DNA of 43,146 nt, taken from NCBI RefSeq assembly GCF_018613155.1, contig NZ_JAGGQU010000047.1, positions 1-43,146 of the forward strand, written 5' to 3'. The position numbers and the translations under genes are program-made. Origin of the DNA: Bacillus sp. ISL-55. GTDB lineage: Bacteria > Bacillota > Bacilli > Bacillales > Cytobacillaceae. The notes beneath the pieces are model-generated. The model made no database searches and was not told the DNA's origin. It saw nothing but the letters and a program-made list of their open reading frames with translations. Below, one piece after another: positions 1 to 7,767 of this stretch. Position 1 is the stretch's first letter. Each line of letters begins with the position of its first letter.

Positions 1-15
1 GCGCTTGCGCTTTTT
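1..15. repeat. Tail of a dispersed GC-rich intergenic repeat
   Basis: The window opens with GCGCTTGCGCTTTTT. The same string, ending in TTTTC, recurs at 14930-14943, and a related ending occurs at 30087-30102. I recognise this as the 3' end of a repeat common between Bacillaceae genes. Only the last bases are inside the window, so the call rests on similarity to the other copies. Confidence 0.45.
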
Positions 16-70
16 GTTCTGTCTAATGTTAAAATATAACTAAAATTTAAAAAGGGAAGAAGGAGTACAT

Positions 71-952
71 ATGCTTTCTAAAGAAGATACGGTAATCGGC
101 TTTATTGGTACAGGAGTTATGGGGAAAAGCATGGCAGGCCATCTGCTTGATGCGGGTTATCAGCTCGCCGTATATACCAGAACAAAGGAAAAGGCTGCTG
201 ACCTGCTTGAAAAAGGAGCGGTATGGTCCGAATCGCCGCGTGATGTAGCACAGAAGGCAGATGTTGTTTTTACGATTGTTGGCTATCCATCAGACGTAAA
301 AGAAGTTTATTTGGGGGAGAACGGTCTGATTGACCATGCCAAGCCAGGAAGTTATTTAATTGATATGACAACCTCGACTCCTTCCCTTGCAAAAGAAATA
401 CATGAAAAGGCAAAAGAGAAGGGAATTCATGCAATTGATGCGCCAGTTTCCGGCGGGGACATCGGTGCCCGTGAAGCAAGGCTTGCTGTCATGGCGGGTG
501 GCGATGATGAGGCTTTTCTTCAGGTAGAGCCCTTGCTAAATATCCTGGGCACTAATATTGTTTATCAGGGGCAGGCTGGTGCAGGTCAGCACACAAAGAT
601 GTGCAACCAAATTGCGATTGCTTCCAATATGATTGGTGTATGTGAAGCGATTATCTATGCTGAAAAATCTGGCCTTGACCCAGAAACCGTTTTGAAAAGC
701 ATATCGACCGGAGCAGCAGGCAGCTGGTCGCTTTCCAATCTGGCACCAAGAATAATTGACGGCAATTTCGAGCCGGGGTTTTACATCAAGCACTTTATCA
801 AGGATATGAAAATCGCCCTGGATGAAGCGAAGCGTATGGACATGCAAGTGCCAGGACTTTCTTTGGCGTTGTCGCTATATGAGCAAATCGCGGAAAAAGG
901 CGAAGAAAACAGCGGTACACAGGCACTATATAAGTACTGGAAACAATCATAA
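71..952 (+). CDS. ykwC: NAD(P)-dependent 3-hydroxyisobutyrate dehydrogenase-family oxidoreductase (YkwC-like)
   Basis: A 293-residue cytosolic beta-hydroxyacid dehydrogenase. The N-terminal Rossmann fold carries the dinucleotide motif GFIGTGVMG near residues 10-18. The substrate motif DAPVSGG lies near residue 124, and the conserved lysine of this family falls in GAGQHTKMCNQ near residue 175. Length and motif order are standard. The ATG at 71 follows AGAAGGAG, which supports the start. The family reduces or oxidises small 3-hydroxy acids. The actual substrate of YkwC is not known, so only the chemistry is inferred. It is transcribed alone ahead of a tiny basic-protein gene. Confidence 0.85.
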   Translation: MLSKEDTVIGFIGTGVMGKSMAGHLLDAGYQLAVYTRTKEKAADLLEKGAVWSESPRDVAQKADVVFTIVGYPSDVKEVYLGENGLIDHAKPGSYLIDMTTSTPSLAKEIHEKAKEKGIHAIDAPVSGGDIGAREARLAVMAGGDDEAFLQVEPLLNILGTNIVYQGQAGAGQHTKMCNQIAIASNMIGVCEAIIYAEKSGLDPETVLKSISTGAAGSWSLSNLAPRIIDGNFEPGFYIKHFIKDMKIALDEAKRMDMQVPGLSLALSLYEQIAEKGEENSGTQALYKYWKQS

Positions 953-1014
953 TATTTTCTAGTCATAGTCCCCTCCTCAGGTAAAGATACTAAAACCTAA
1001 AGGAGGGGATTATT

Positions 1015-1191
1015 ATGGCTAAAAGGACGAAAAAGAACGACACGCAGCAAAAGAACAAAAAGGGTTTTGACTCTGCTGTAATTGATTCTGAGTTTTCACA
1101 TGAAATTGGCAGTGCTGCAACCAATAAGATCCATAAGGACAAGGCGAAAAAAGAGAAAGCTTCTAAGAATAACGGGAAATACAAGGCATAA
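1015..1191 (+). CDS. Small lysine-rich hydrophilic protein, 58 aa
   Basis: A short gene starting MAKRTKKNDTQQKNKKGF and ending NNGKYKA, with the ribosome binding site AAAGGAGGGG 7 bases before the ATG. It is very rich in Lys, Asn and Ser and has no hydrophobic segment or cysteine. It ends just before a strong hairpin, so it looks like a real single gene. The composition resembles small acid-soluble spore proteins and the YfhD-like group of Bacillus, but I do not recognise a precise family match. A spore role is only a guess. It is tail-to-tail with patA and shares its terminator. Confidence 0.7.
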   Translation: MAKRTKKNDTQQKNKKGFDSAVIDSEFSHEIGSAATNKIHKDKAKKEKASKNNGKYKA

Positions 1192-1194
1192 TGA

Positions 1195-1226
1195 AAAGCC
1201 GTTCCTGCCGATTTAGGAACGGCTTT
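1195..1226. terminator. Bidirectional rho-independent terminator
   Basis: The arms AAAGCCGTTCCT and AGGAACGGCTTT form a perfect 12-bp stem with an 8-base loop. It lies between the convergent small gene and patA and can serve both. Confidence 0.85.
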
Positions 1227-1231
1227 CCACT

Positions 1232-2386
1232 TTACTTCCGCAAATAACTTTCCAAACGATGCAGCCCTTCTTTTAGCGTATCCATTGAGTACGCGTAGGA
1301 AAGTCTGAAATACCCTTCTCCTAATTCAGAGAATGCACTCCCGGGAACCACTGCCAGCTTCGCTTCATTGACCAATTCCATACAAAAATCAAATGATGAA
1401 ATATTGGATGCCGGAATTTTGACAAAAAAGTAAAACGCGCCATCAGGCTTGATTACATTAAGACCCATAGATTGAAGCCTGTTGAATACATAATCTCGCC
1501 TTGAAGCATACTCCTGCTTCATTGGCAATGCGTCATCCACCCCGGCTGTCAATGCCTCTAAAGCAGCCATTTGTGAAATCGAAGTCGCACATGTCACATT
1601 ATATTGATGCACTTTCAGAATGTGTTTTGCAAGATATTCAGGCGCAAATAGCATGCCTATTCGCCAGCCGGTCATCGAGTGGGATTTGGATAGTCCATTG
1701 ATCACAATGGTTTTTTCTTTCATGAACTGGGCAATTGAAACATGCTGCTGTTCATAAACAAGCTCACTGTAGATTTCATCTGCCAGGACAAAGATTTCCC
1801 TGTCTTTTAGCAGCTGTGCGATTTCTTTCAGTTCCTCTTCATTCAAGCTGACCCCGGTCGGATTTGACGGATATGGGAGGACGATACACCTTGTTTTGTC
1901 GGTGATCAGGCTATCAATCAACTCGGCAGTCATCCTGAATTGTGTATTCCTGATATCCGCATAGACCGGTATGGCACCGCAAAGTTTGATAATTGGTTCA
2001 TACCCTGGGTAAACAGGTCCCGGGATGATGACTTCACATCCTTCTTCAAGAATGGTCCTGAAAGTTATATCAATGGCTTCACTTGCTCCTGCAGTAATAA
2101 TTGCTTCATGTTCTGCTGAATAATCGACATTATATTTTTTACGGTAAAAGTCCGCCGCTGCCTCCCTTAGCTGGATTAGTCCAGCGTTATGGGTATATGT
2201 AGTGATGTTATCATCTATCGCTTTCTTGCCAGCTTCTTTGACATGTCCAGGTGTCGGAAAGTCAGGCTGGCCTATGGTCAAGGAAACCATGTCTTTCACA
2301 TCTGCAACCATATTAAAGAATTTCCTGATTCCTGAGATTTCTATATTTTTCACCCTATTGTTAATTAAATGTTCCACGTCTTTCAT
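1232..2386 (-). CDS. patA: Aminotransferase A (PatA), class I/II PLP-dependent
   Basis: A 384-residue PLP enzyme of aminotransferase class I. The motif YPSNPTGV and the Schiff-base lysine K234 in NGLSKSHSMTGWRIG are present, with the phosphate-binding arginine in the same segment. Near-identity to B. subtilis PatA is visible by eye in EISGIRKF, VISLTIGQPDF-type and HILKVHQYNV segments. In Bacillus, PatA is proposed to take part in lysine/diaminopimelate and aromatic amino acid transamination; the substrate is not fixed by sequence. As in B. subtilis it lies close to cheV and ykyB. Its promoter must lie in the short 2387-2518 gap shared with the divergent DinB-like gene. Confidence 0.9.
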   Translation of the reverse strand: MKDVEHLINNRVKNIEISGIRKFFNMVADVKDMVSLTIGQPDFPTPGHVKEAGKKAIDDNITTYTHNAGLIQLREAAADFYRKKYNVDYSAEHEAIITAGASEAIDITFRTILEEGCEVIIPGPVYPGYEPIIKLCGAIPVYADIRNTQFRMTAELIDSLITDKTRCIVLPYPSNPTGVSLNEEELKEIAQLLKDREIFVLADEIYSELVYEQQHVSIAQFMKEKTIVINGLSKSHSMTGWRIGMLFAPEYLAKHILKVHQYNVTCATSISQMAALEALTAGVDDALPMKQEYASRRDYVFNRLQSMGLNVIKPDGAFYFFVKIPASNISSFDFCMELVNEAKLAVVPGSAFSELGEGYFRLSYAYSMDTLKEGLHRLESYLRK

Positions 2387-2518
2387 CCCTCCGATTGAAT
2401 ATCACTATTTTACCATGATGAATGAGAAAGATGTAAAATTCGTCATTACGGTCAAAAAGGTTATTTAGATTGAGCGGCGAATATTATTTTTAAGTAATAA
2501 CTAAAAGGAGAGATTCAA

Positions 2519-2989
2519 GTGAATTTGGAAGAGATAAGACAACATTATAAAGAATTTAATGGATGGATCCATTCGCTCAAGGGCCTGTCAGAGGCTGAAT
2601 GGAATAAGCCTTTAGGGGATGGAAAATGGTCGGTTGCTGCGGTTGTGTCGCATCTGCTTTTCTGGGATCAATACTCATTAAAGGAAAGGTTCCCTTATTT
2701 CATTGAAGGAGCTGAATTGCCTTCCTACCCTGATTTTCAAAGTGTCAACGAACGAGCACGCGAATACGCAGAAAGTACCACAAAAGAAGAGATTCTCAGT
2801 GGCCTTCTTACTGTTCGAGGAGAATTCCATAAGATGCTTGAAGCAATGGACAATGACAAGTTGGCTGTGTCATTTAAAATTTCCGATCACCACATGACGG
2901 TTGGCGCATATCTGGTCGATTTTATCCAGCACGACCTTCATCATCAAAAGCAAGTAGATGCAGCATTAGGCAGGACATTAGTGAATTGA
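2519..2989 (+). CDS. DinB-like (DinB_2) family protein
   Basis: A 156-residue protein of the DinB/YfiT four-helix bundle superfamily. The helical pattern and the widely spaced histidines fit the family's metal triad: one in VVSHLLFWDQ near residue 44 and a pair in FIQHDLHHQKQVDAAL near residues 140-144. It starts with GTG at 2519 behind AAAGGAGAG. Members include metal-dependent thiol transferases and many proteins of unknown role, and nothing here tells which. It is divergent from patA and ends in its own terminator. Confidence 0.75.
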   Translation: MNLEEIRQHYKEFNGWIHSLKGLSEAEWNKPLGDGKWSVAAVVSHLLFWDQYSLKERFPYFIEGAELPSYPDFQSVNERAREYAESTTKEEILSGLLTVRGEFHKMLEAMDNDKLAVSFKISDHHMTVGAYLVDFIQHDLHHQKQVDAALGRTLVN

Positions 2990-2997
2990 TTCAGAGG

Positions 2998-3024
2998 GCA
3001 AACCGAGCTTTCGGTTTGCTTTTT
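2998..3024 (+). terminator. Rho-independent terminator after the DinB-like gene
   Basis: GCAAACCGA and TCGGTTTGC form a 9-bp stem around GCTT, followed by TTTTTATTT. Confidence 0.85.
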
Positions 3025-3123
3025 ATTTAATCTCAAAACCTGGTTTGTATAAAGTAATCTTGCCGTTTTTGTGACAATAGAACATTTTTTCGTTTCAAGC
3101 ACCTTGTTTCTCAAGTCTTTGAC

Positions 3124-3151
3124 TAAACAGTTTAAATAGTCGTGCCGATAA
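3124..3151 (+). promoter_or_regulatory. Sigma-D (motility) promoter of cheV
   Basis: TAAA at 3124-3127 is followed, 16 bases on, by GCCGATAA at 3144-3151. This compares with the sigma-D consensus TAAA-N15-GCCGATAT (7 of 8 in the -10 element). It lies 42 bases before the cheV ATG. B. subtilis cheV is a known sigma-D gene, which agrees. Confidence 0.75.
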
Positions 3152-3193
3152 GAGGTATATAGTACTAATTTTATATAGAGAAGGAAGAACAAT

Positions 3194-4096
3194 ATGAATG
3201 ATAGCAGTATTTTATTAGAATCAGGCACGAATGAACTGGAAATTGTCGAGTTCGGCATTGGCCAGAATAAATTTGCGATAAATGTCATGAAAGTTAAAGA
3301 AATCCTCAATCCTGTACCTGTAGTGGCAATTCCGAACGCCCATCCATTTGTGGAGGGAATCATGGAACTTAGGGGAGAAGTGCTGCCGGTCATCAATGTC
3401 GCTGCTGCGCTGGGCCTAAAGGAGTCAACAAATCCACAGCAGGACAAGTTGATTGTCGCCGAATTCAATCAGATGAAGACAGTCTTCCATGTCCATACCG
3501 TTTCGCAAATTCACCGCATTTCCTGGGCTCAAATAGAGAAGCCGTCAGAAATGTATCAGGGACAGGAGAGCCAAATAATCGGAGTAATCAAGTTAGGCGG
3601 AGAAATGGTGCTTTTCCTGGACTTTGAGAAAATCCTTCTTGAAATCAATCCTGATTCTGGAATCAAGGTCAGCGATGTCAAGAAACTTGGTCCGAGGGAG
3701 CGATCATTGAAGAAAATTGTGATTGCAGAAGACTCTGCGATGTTAAGAAAAATGCTTCATGATACTTTGAGTGAAGCTGGATTCCAATACCTTGAATTTT
3801 TTGAGAATGGACAAGATGCCATTACATATCTTGAACACCTGGCAGAGAATGCTGATGATTTTTCAGAGGCAGTACAGCTTGTGATCACAGACATAGAAAT
3901 GCCGCAAATGGATGGACATCACCTGACAAAAAGGATAAAAGAACATCCGGTTCTGGAAAAACTTCCTGTTATCATTTTTTCATCATTAATCACGAATGAA
4001 TTGCGCCATAAGGGTAGTGTCGTCGGAGCAGATGCCCAGATCAGCAAGCCGGAGATAAGTGAATTAGTTCTTAAAATAGATGAATTGATTTTATAA
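3194..4096 (+). CDS. cheV: Chemotaxis coupling protein CheV (CheW domain plus receiver)
   Basis: A 300-residue cytosolic protein. Residues about 15-155 form a CheW-like SH3 coupling domain (VEGIMELRGEVLPVINV is typical). Residues about 174-300 form a response-regulator receiver. Receiver residues are intact: acidic pair in IAEDSAM, phosphoacceptor D233 in VITDIEMPQMDG, Ser in IIFSSL and Lys in ISKPEI. CheV couples chemoreceptors to CheA and helps adaptation when CheA phosphorylates it. The start follows AGAAGGAAG. Expression through the upstream sigma-D site would tie it to the flagellar regulon. No other chemotaxis gene is nearby, as in B. subtilis. Confidence 0.95.
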   Translation: MNDSSILLESGTNELEIVEFGIGQNKFAINVMKVKEILNPVPVVAIPNAHPFVEGIMELRGEVLPVINVAAALGLKESTNPQQDKLIVAEFNQMKTVFHVHTVSQIHRISWAQIEKPSEMYQGQESQIIGVIKLGGEMVLFLDFEKILLEINPDSGIKVSDVKKLGPRERSLKKIVIAEDSAMLRKMLHDTLSEAGFQYLEFFENGQDAITYLEHLAENADDFSEAVQLVITDIEMPQMDGHHLTKRIKEHPVLEKLPVIIFSSLITNELRHKGSVVGADAQISKPEISELVLKIDELIL

Positions 4097-4101
4097 TCAA
4101 A

Positions 4102-4130
4102 AAGAGAAAGCTGGTTTTCAGCTTTCTCTT
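4102..4130. terminator. Bidirectional terminator between cheV and ykyB
   Basis: AAGAGAAAGCTG and CAGCTTTCTCTT pair over 12 bp around GTTTT. T-rich flanks occur on either strand, so it can end both convergent genes. Confidence 0.85.
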
Positions 4131-4168
4131 ATGAAAAAAGGTCAATGTCCGGATCCAGCACTTGTCGG

Positions 4169-4639
4169 TTAAGGGTACCGTTCTCCAAGCTTCTTGAATA
4201 CAGGTTTCGCATATTTCCTTGTCTTGCCTGCTCCGGCTGTTTCGGTGGATTCTTTCAACCCTGTGTAGGCTGACAATAACCTTTTCGCTGTAGTCAAGGA
4301 AATGGTGGCCTTCGGGTTCCTCACTGACTGATCCAGCTTACCTAAGTGGGGAAGGTGCTCGAAATCCTGTTTGGTCGGCGGGATATGGAATGTGTAATCA
4401 CCGCAAACCACTAGTACGTCTGATTGCTGCTGGCTGTTTCTCGGGTTGTTTGAAAAATGGAGTCCTGTTTTTTTTGCTTTGCCTTCACGCAGCATTTTTT
4501 TAATCGCATCATGTTTTAACTGATATAAATACTTTGGATTGGGAGCAGTCTTGGCATGACGATTCACAGTGAAGATTGCTTGTGAGAGGTTCTCAATCGT
4601 TGGACGGAGTGAGGGGATCTTGTTCCTTTCATTATTCAA
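4169..4639 (-). CDS. ykyB: YkyB family protein, function unknown
   Basis: A 156-residue basic protein that matches the B. subtilis YkyB family along its length, with the hallmark stretches NRHAKTAPNPKYLY, GLHFSNNPRNSQQQSDV and PPTKQDFEHLPHLG. There is no signal peptide or membrane segment. It sits next to cheV, as in B. subtilis. No biochemical role is known to me. The start follows a weak AAAGGAG at about 4651-4657, and its 3' end lies just past the cheV terminator. Confidence 0.85.
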   Translation of the reverse strand: MNNERNKIPSLRPTIENLSQAIFTVNRHAKTAPNPKYLYQLKHDAIKKMLREGKAKKTGLHFSNNPRNSQQQSDVLVVCGDYTFHIPPTKQDFEHLPHLGKLDQSVRNPKATISLTTAKRLLSAYTGLKESTETAGAGKTRKYAKPVFKKLGERYP

Positions 4640-4724
4640 TGGGTTAGGCTCCTTTCATTTTTGTTAAGCATGTCTTTTTTTACTATTTTTATTATACCCT
4701 TTATTTGGCTGATTGAGAAATAGA

Positions 4725-4921
4725 AGCCATTTAAGAGTGCTCTTTTCTCAAACTTTGTTGCTATTGAATACAAATAGGATTTCAAGATCTGTTTTTTTCG
4801 TAAAGTTGACTCTTTTTATGAGAAAAGAGCATTCAAACTTAGTGCCGACCTGCAAAATGGCTTTTTATTACGTTAAAATCGGCTTTAGGATCTTAACAAC
4901 AATCTTTACGAAAACAGCGTT
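4725..4921. repeat. Imperfect inverted-repeat element (MITE- or REP-like)
   Basis: Nested inverted repeats fill the gap between ykyB and ykuD. TGCTCTTTTCTCA at 4738-4750 pairs with TGAGAAAAGAGCA at 4819-4831, and AAGCCATTT near 4726-4734 pairs with AAATGGCTT near 4854-4862. The outer ends also resemble each other in inverted orientation: GCTCTTTTCTCAAACTTTG at 4739 and, on the other strand, GCTGTTTTCGTAAAGATTG near 4918. A shorter relative occurs near 17480-17525. No coding capacity or transposase is seen. Confidence 0.55.
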
Positions 4922-4931
4922 TAATAGAGAA

Positions 4932-5429
4932 CTATCGGGTGATTCTGACTCTAGTTCCATTTGGAACTTGCCGAGCCAGCTCAAGAACATCTTTGTTATG
5001 CATCCGTATACATCCTTTCGAAACGGCTTTGCTAATCGAAGCAGGATTATTTGTTCCATGAATACCATACCCAAGTTTTGATAACGACAACCACATGGAG
5101 CCGTATGGGCCGCCGGGATTAGGTTCTCTGTTCACAATCACATATTCGCCAACCGGAGTTTGCGTCAGCATTTTTCCGATGCCAACGGGGTAGGATTTTA
5201 TCAGCGTGCCTGAACGGAAAAGTGAAAGCCTTTTGTTGCCCAGTGAAACGGAAATCGAATAAGGAATAGAAGCTGGGTCTGGAAGTCCCGGAATTGCAAT
5301 TCGCTGTCCAGGATAGATTAGTGCGGGATTCGTGATACCGGGATTGGCCGCAAGGAGTTGTTGAAGCGTCCTGCGATAATTAGCGGCAATCACCGCTAGC
5401 GTTTCTCCTCTTTTAACAATGTGATACAT
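4932..5429 (-). CDS. ykuD: L,D-transpeptidase with LysM domain (YkuD)
   Basis: A 165-residue, two-domain wall enzyme. An N-terminal LysM peptidoglycan-binding module spans about residues 1-48 ([14 protein letters not shown] and [15 protein letters not shown]). A YkuD catalytic domain follows, with the conserved HGTNN and the nucleophile C140 in SKGCIRMHN. The family makes 3-3 cross-links in peptidoglycan and attaches proteins in spores and cells. There is no classical signal peptide, as in B. subtilis YkuD (164 residues), which is expressed late in sporulation. The ATG at 5429 is preceded by GAGGAGG on the minus strand. The inverted-repeat element begins right behind its stop. Confidence 0.93.
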   Translation of the reverse strand: MYHIVKRGETLAVIAANYRRTLQQLLAANPGITNPALIYPGQRIAIPGLPDPASIPYSISVSLGNKRLSLFRSGTLIKSYPVGIGKMLTQTPVGEYVIVNREPNPGGPYGSMWLSLSKLGYGIHGTNNPASISKAVSKGCIRMHNKDVLELARQVPNGTRVRITR

Positions 5430-5632
5430 GGAATCTCCTCCTCTAATGCAGTCTATGCTGGATGATTGGAGAGGGCACCTTTCGAGAATCTTTTGTCGTT
5501 TTTTAGCGAAAGATTGTAAATTTTTAAAAAATAGTATCGTTTTTCCTTATTTTAAAGAGTAAAATAGGAATATAAAACTAGTTCGCAATCATGGACCAGG
5601 TACTATTGTACTTCTGGAATGAGGATGGTTTG

Positions 5633-7750
5633 ATGAATCAGATGAAGCAATCAAGAATAACTAAAAGAAGAGGCATTTCTGCTTCGACAAAAATAGAACA
5701 GATGATTTTAGATATCATCTTTAAACATGTAAAAGATCTTGTTTTTATCATGCAGATCGAACCGGGTTACCAATTCCGTTATTTATTCGCCAATGAGAAT
5801 GGTCTTCACCATGCAGGGATGACTGTTAGTGATATCGGCAGGACGATGGATGAGGTCCTATCTCTAAACCATCTGAATCCGTTAAAAACACAATATATTA
5901 AGGCAGTAAAAGAGGGCGTGGAAGTCGTTTTCCATGATGAAGTAGACATGGATAACGACAATCAGGTTCTTGGAGAGACGCTTTTGACTCCCATCAAGGA
6001 TGAAGACGGAGAAGTAAAATATGTTGTAGCCGTAACCAGGGATATAACAGAGAATTTTAAAGAAAAAAATAGATTGATTGATAGCGAACAACGATATCGT
6101 TCGCTTATTGACCATAATCTGGATGCTGTTTTTTCAATTGATTTAAAGGGGAAGATCCTTGATGTCAATCCGGCCGCTCAATTATTGACAGGCTATACGG
6201 TCAAACAGCTTAAATCGAAGAGAATCACGAGCTTAATATGTGAAAGTGACCTGCATCCCTTTAAGGAAGTGTTATCCGATACGAAAATGGGTAATTCAAA
6301 GGAATCCCTCGATTGTCGGTTCATGCACCGAAAAGGAAAATTCCTGACGGTCCATTTAAAGACAATTCCGATCGTGATTCATTCTGAAATTAAGGGCATG
6401 TATATCATAATCAGAGATCTTTCCGAGCAGGCAAAAAGCACAGAACTGATTAAATACATGGCATTTCATGACCAGCTGACTGGATTGCGCAACAGGCGCG
6501 CCCTCCTTGATCAACTGGATAGTCTTGTCAAAAATAAAAAAAAGCAAAAGACCGAATTTGCCCTTCTGTTTCTGGATATAGATCGTTTCAAGTATTTGAA
6601 TGATACACTTGGACATTTTGTTGGTGACCAGATTTTGAAGCAAGTTGCCGATCGATTGATTGACATCCAAAAAGAAAACTGTACTGTTTACAGACAGGGC
6701 GGCGATGAATTTATCATCGTACTAGAAAGAACAGGCAGAAAAGCTGCTGGGGAATTTGCGCAGAAAGTATTATGCAGATTCAATGAATCTTTTTATTTTA
6801 ATTCCCAAGAGTACTATATTACACCGAGTATTGGAATCAGTCTTTTCCCGAATGACGGGAAGGATGCTGAAACACTGATTAAACATGCCGATGAAGCTTT
6901 ATATAGCGTAAAAGAAAAAGGAAAGGCCCATTTTCAATTTTATCGCTCAGACATGCAGTCTACCGGGGTAAATATCATAGCGCTCGAGGCTCATTTGCGA
7001 AAAGCTATCGAACGGGACGAACTTGAACTCTATTATCAGCCGCAGATCAATCTGCTTACCAATGAAATATCAAGCTTCGAAGCATTGCTGCGCTGGAACA
7101 ACAGTGAATTCGGCTTTATTTCACCAGCTGAATTCATCCCTCTTGCAGAGGACACAGGTTTGATTATACCTATTGGAAACTGGGTAATCGACCGGGCATG
7201 CCGGCAAGTCAAGGAATGGACGGAGAAGGCGGGAAAGCCAATCAGGATTGCTATCAATATATCTCCTAAGCAATTCATGCAGCTGGATTTAGTGCGGATC
7301 ATCAAGAGTTCGATAGAGAAGTACAATATTGAGCCATCTCTTCTTGAAATCGAAATTACCGAGGGAGCAATGCAGGATACAAAGGAGACGATCCCAATTC
7401 TTAAGCGGTTGAAGGATTTGGGAATCAAAATTTCGGTTGATGATTTTGGAACTGGGTATTCGTCGCTTAGTTATTTGAAACAGTTTCCGATCGATGTATT
7501 GAAAATTGACCAAAGTTTTATAAGAGATATAAAGTATAACGGCAAGGATGCCGCAATCATAACAACGATCATCCACTTGGGCAACAGCCTTGGAATGGAA
7601 GTGATTGCCGAGGGTGTCGAGGAGCAGAGCCAGGTTGATTTCCTGACAAATGCCGATTGTGAAAAAGCGCAGGGTTTCTTTTTTGCAAGACCATTAAAAG
7701 CACAGGAAGCTGAGGAAAAGTTTATCCTGAAACAAAAAACAAGCAGCTGA
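5633..7750 (+). CDS. PAS-GGDEF-EAL protein, bifunctional c-di-GMP synthase/phosphodiesterase
   Basis: About 705 residues, no membrane segment. Two PAS-like regions span about residues 15-135 and 150-270 (DSEQRYRSLIDHNLDAVFSI starts the second). A GGDEF domain carries intact GGDEF at 356-360, and an EAL domain carries EAL at 483-485, NISPKQF, EITE, DDFGTGYSSL, LKIDQSFI, AEGVEE and QGFFFARPL, so both active sites look complete. The inhibitory RxxD site upstream of GGDEF is absent (KENC instead). I chose ATG 5633 because GAGGA lies 8 bases before it; an in-frame ATG at 5591 has no ribosome binding site. The gene separates ykuD from ykuE, which are adjacent in B. subtilis. Which activity dominates cannot be read from sequence. 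Confidence 0.92.
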   Translation: MNQMKQSRITKRRGISASTKIEQMILDIIFKHVKDLVFIMQIEPGYQFRYLFANENGLHHAGMTVSDIGRTMDEVLSLNHLNPLKTQYIKAVKEGVEVVFHDEVDMDNDNQVLGETLLTPIKDEDGEVKYVVAVTRDITENFKEKNRLIDSEQRYRSLIDHNLDAVFSIDLKGKILDVNPAAQLLTGYTVKQLKSKRITSLICESDLHPFKEVLSDTKMGNSKESLDCRFMHRKGKFLTVHLKTIPIVIHSEIKGMYIIIRDLSEQAKSTELIKYMAFHDQLTGLRNRRALLDQLDSLVKNKKKQKTEFALLFLDIDRFKYLNDTLGHFVGDQILKQVADRLIDIQKENCTVYRQGGDEFIIVLERTGRKAAGEFAQKVLCRFNESFYFNSQEYYITPSIGISLFPNDGKDAETLIKHADEALYSVKEKGKAHFQFYRSDMQSTGVNIIALEAHLRKAIERDELELYYQPQINLLTNEISSFEALLRWNNSEFGFISPAEFIPLAEDTGLIIPIGNWVIDRACRQVKEWTEKAGKPIRIAINISPKQFMQLDLVRIIKSSIEKYNIEPSLLEIEITEGAMQDTKETIPILKRLKDLGIKISVDDFGTGYSSLSYLKQFPIDVLKIDQSFIRDIKYNGKDAAIITTIIHLGNSLGMEVIAEGVEEQSQVDFLTNADCEKAQGFFFARPLKAQEAEEKFILKQKTSS

Positions 7751-7767
7751 TCAGCTGCTTGTTTTTT
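7734..7767. terminator. 34-base perfect palindrome: bidirectional terminator overlapping two stop codons
   Basis: Seventeen-base arms (AAAAAACAAGCAGCTGA and its complement) meet between 7750 and 7751, exactly where the two convergent genes stop (TGA on each strand). Oligo-T runs lie at both ends. The arm encodes the last residues KTSS of both proteins. Confidence 0.9.

Noticed and set aside
4713-5081. Plus-strand 122-codon frame
   Set aside because: It overlaps the clear ykuD gene on the other strand and the inverted-repeat element, with no ribosome binding site.
5591-5632. Earlier ATG for the PAS-GGDEF-EAL gene
   Set aside because: No ribosome binding site precedes it, whereas GAGGA is well placed before ATG 5633.
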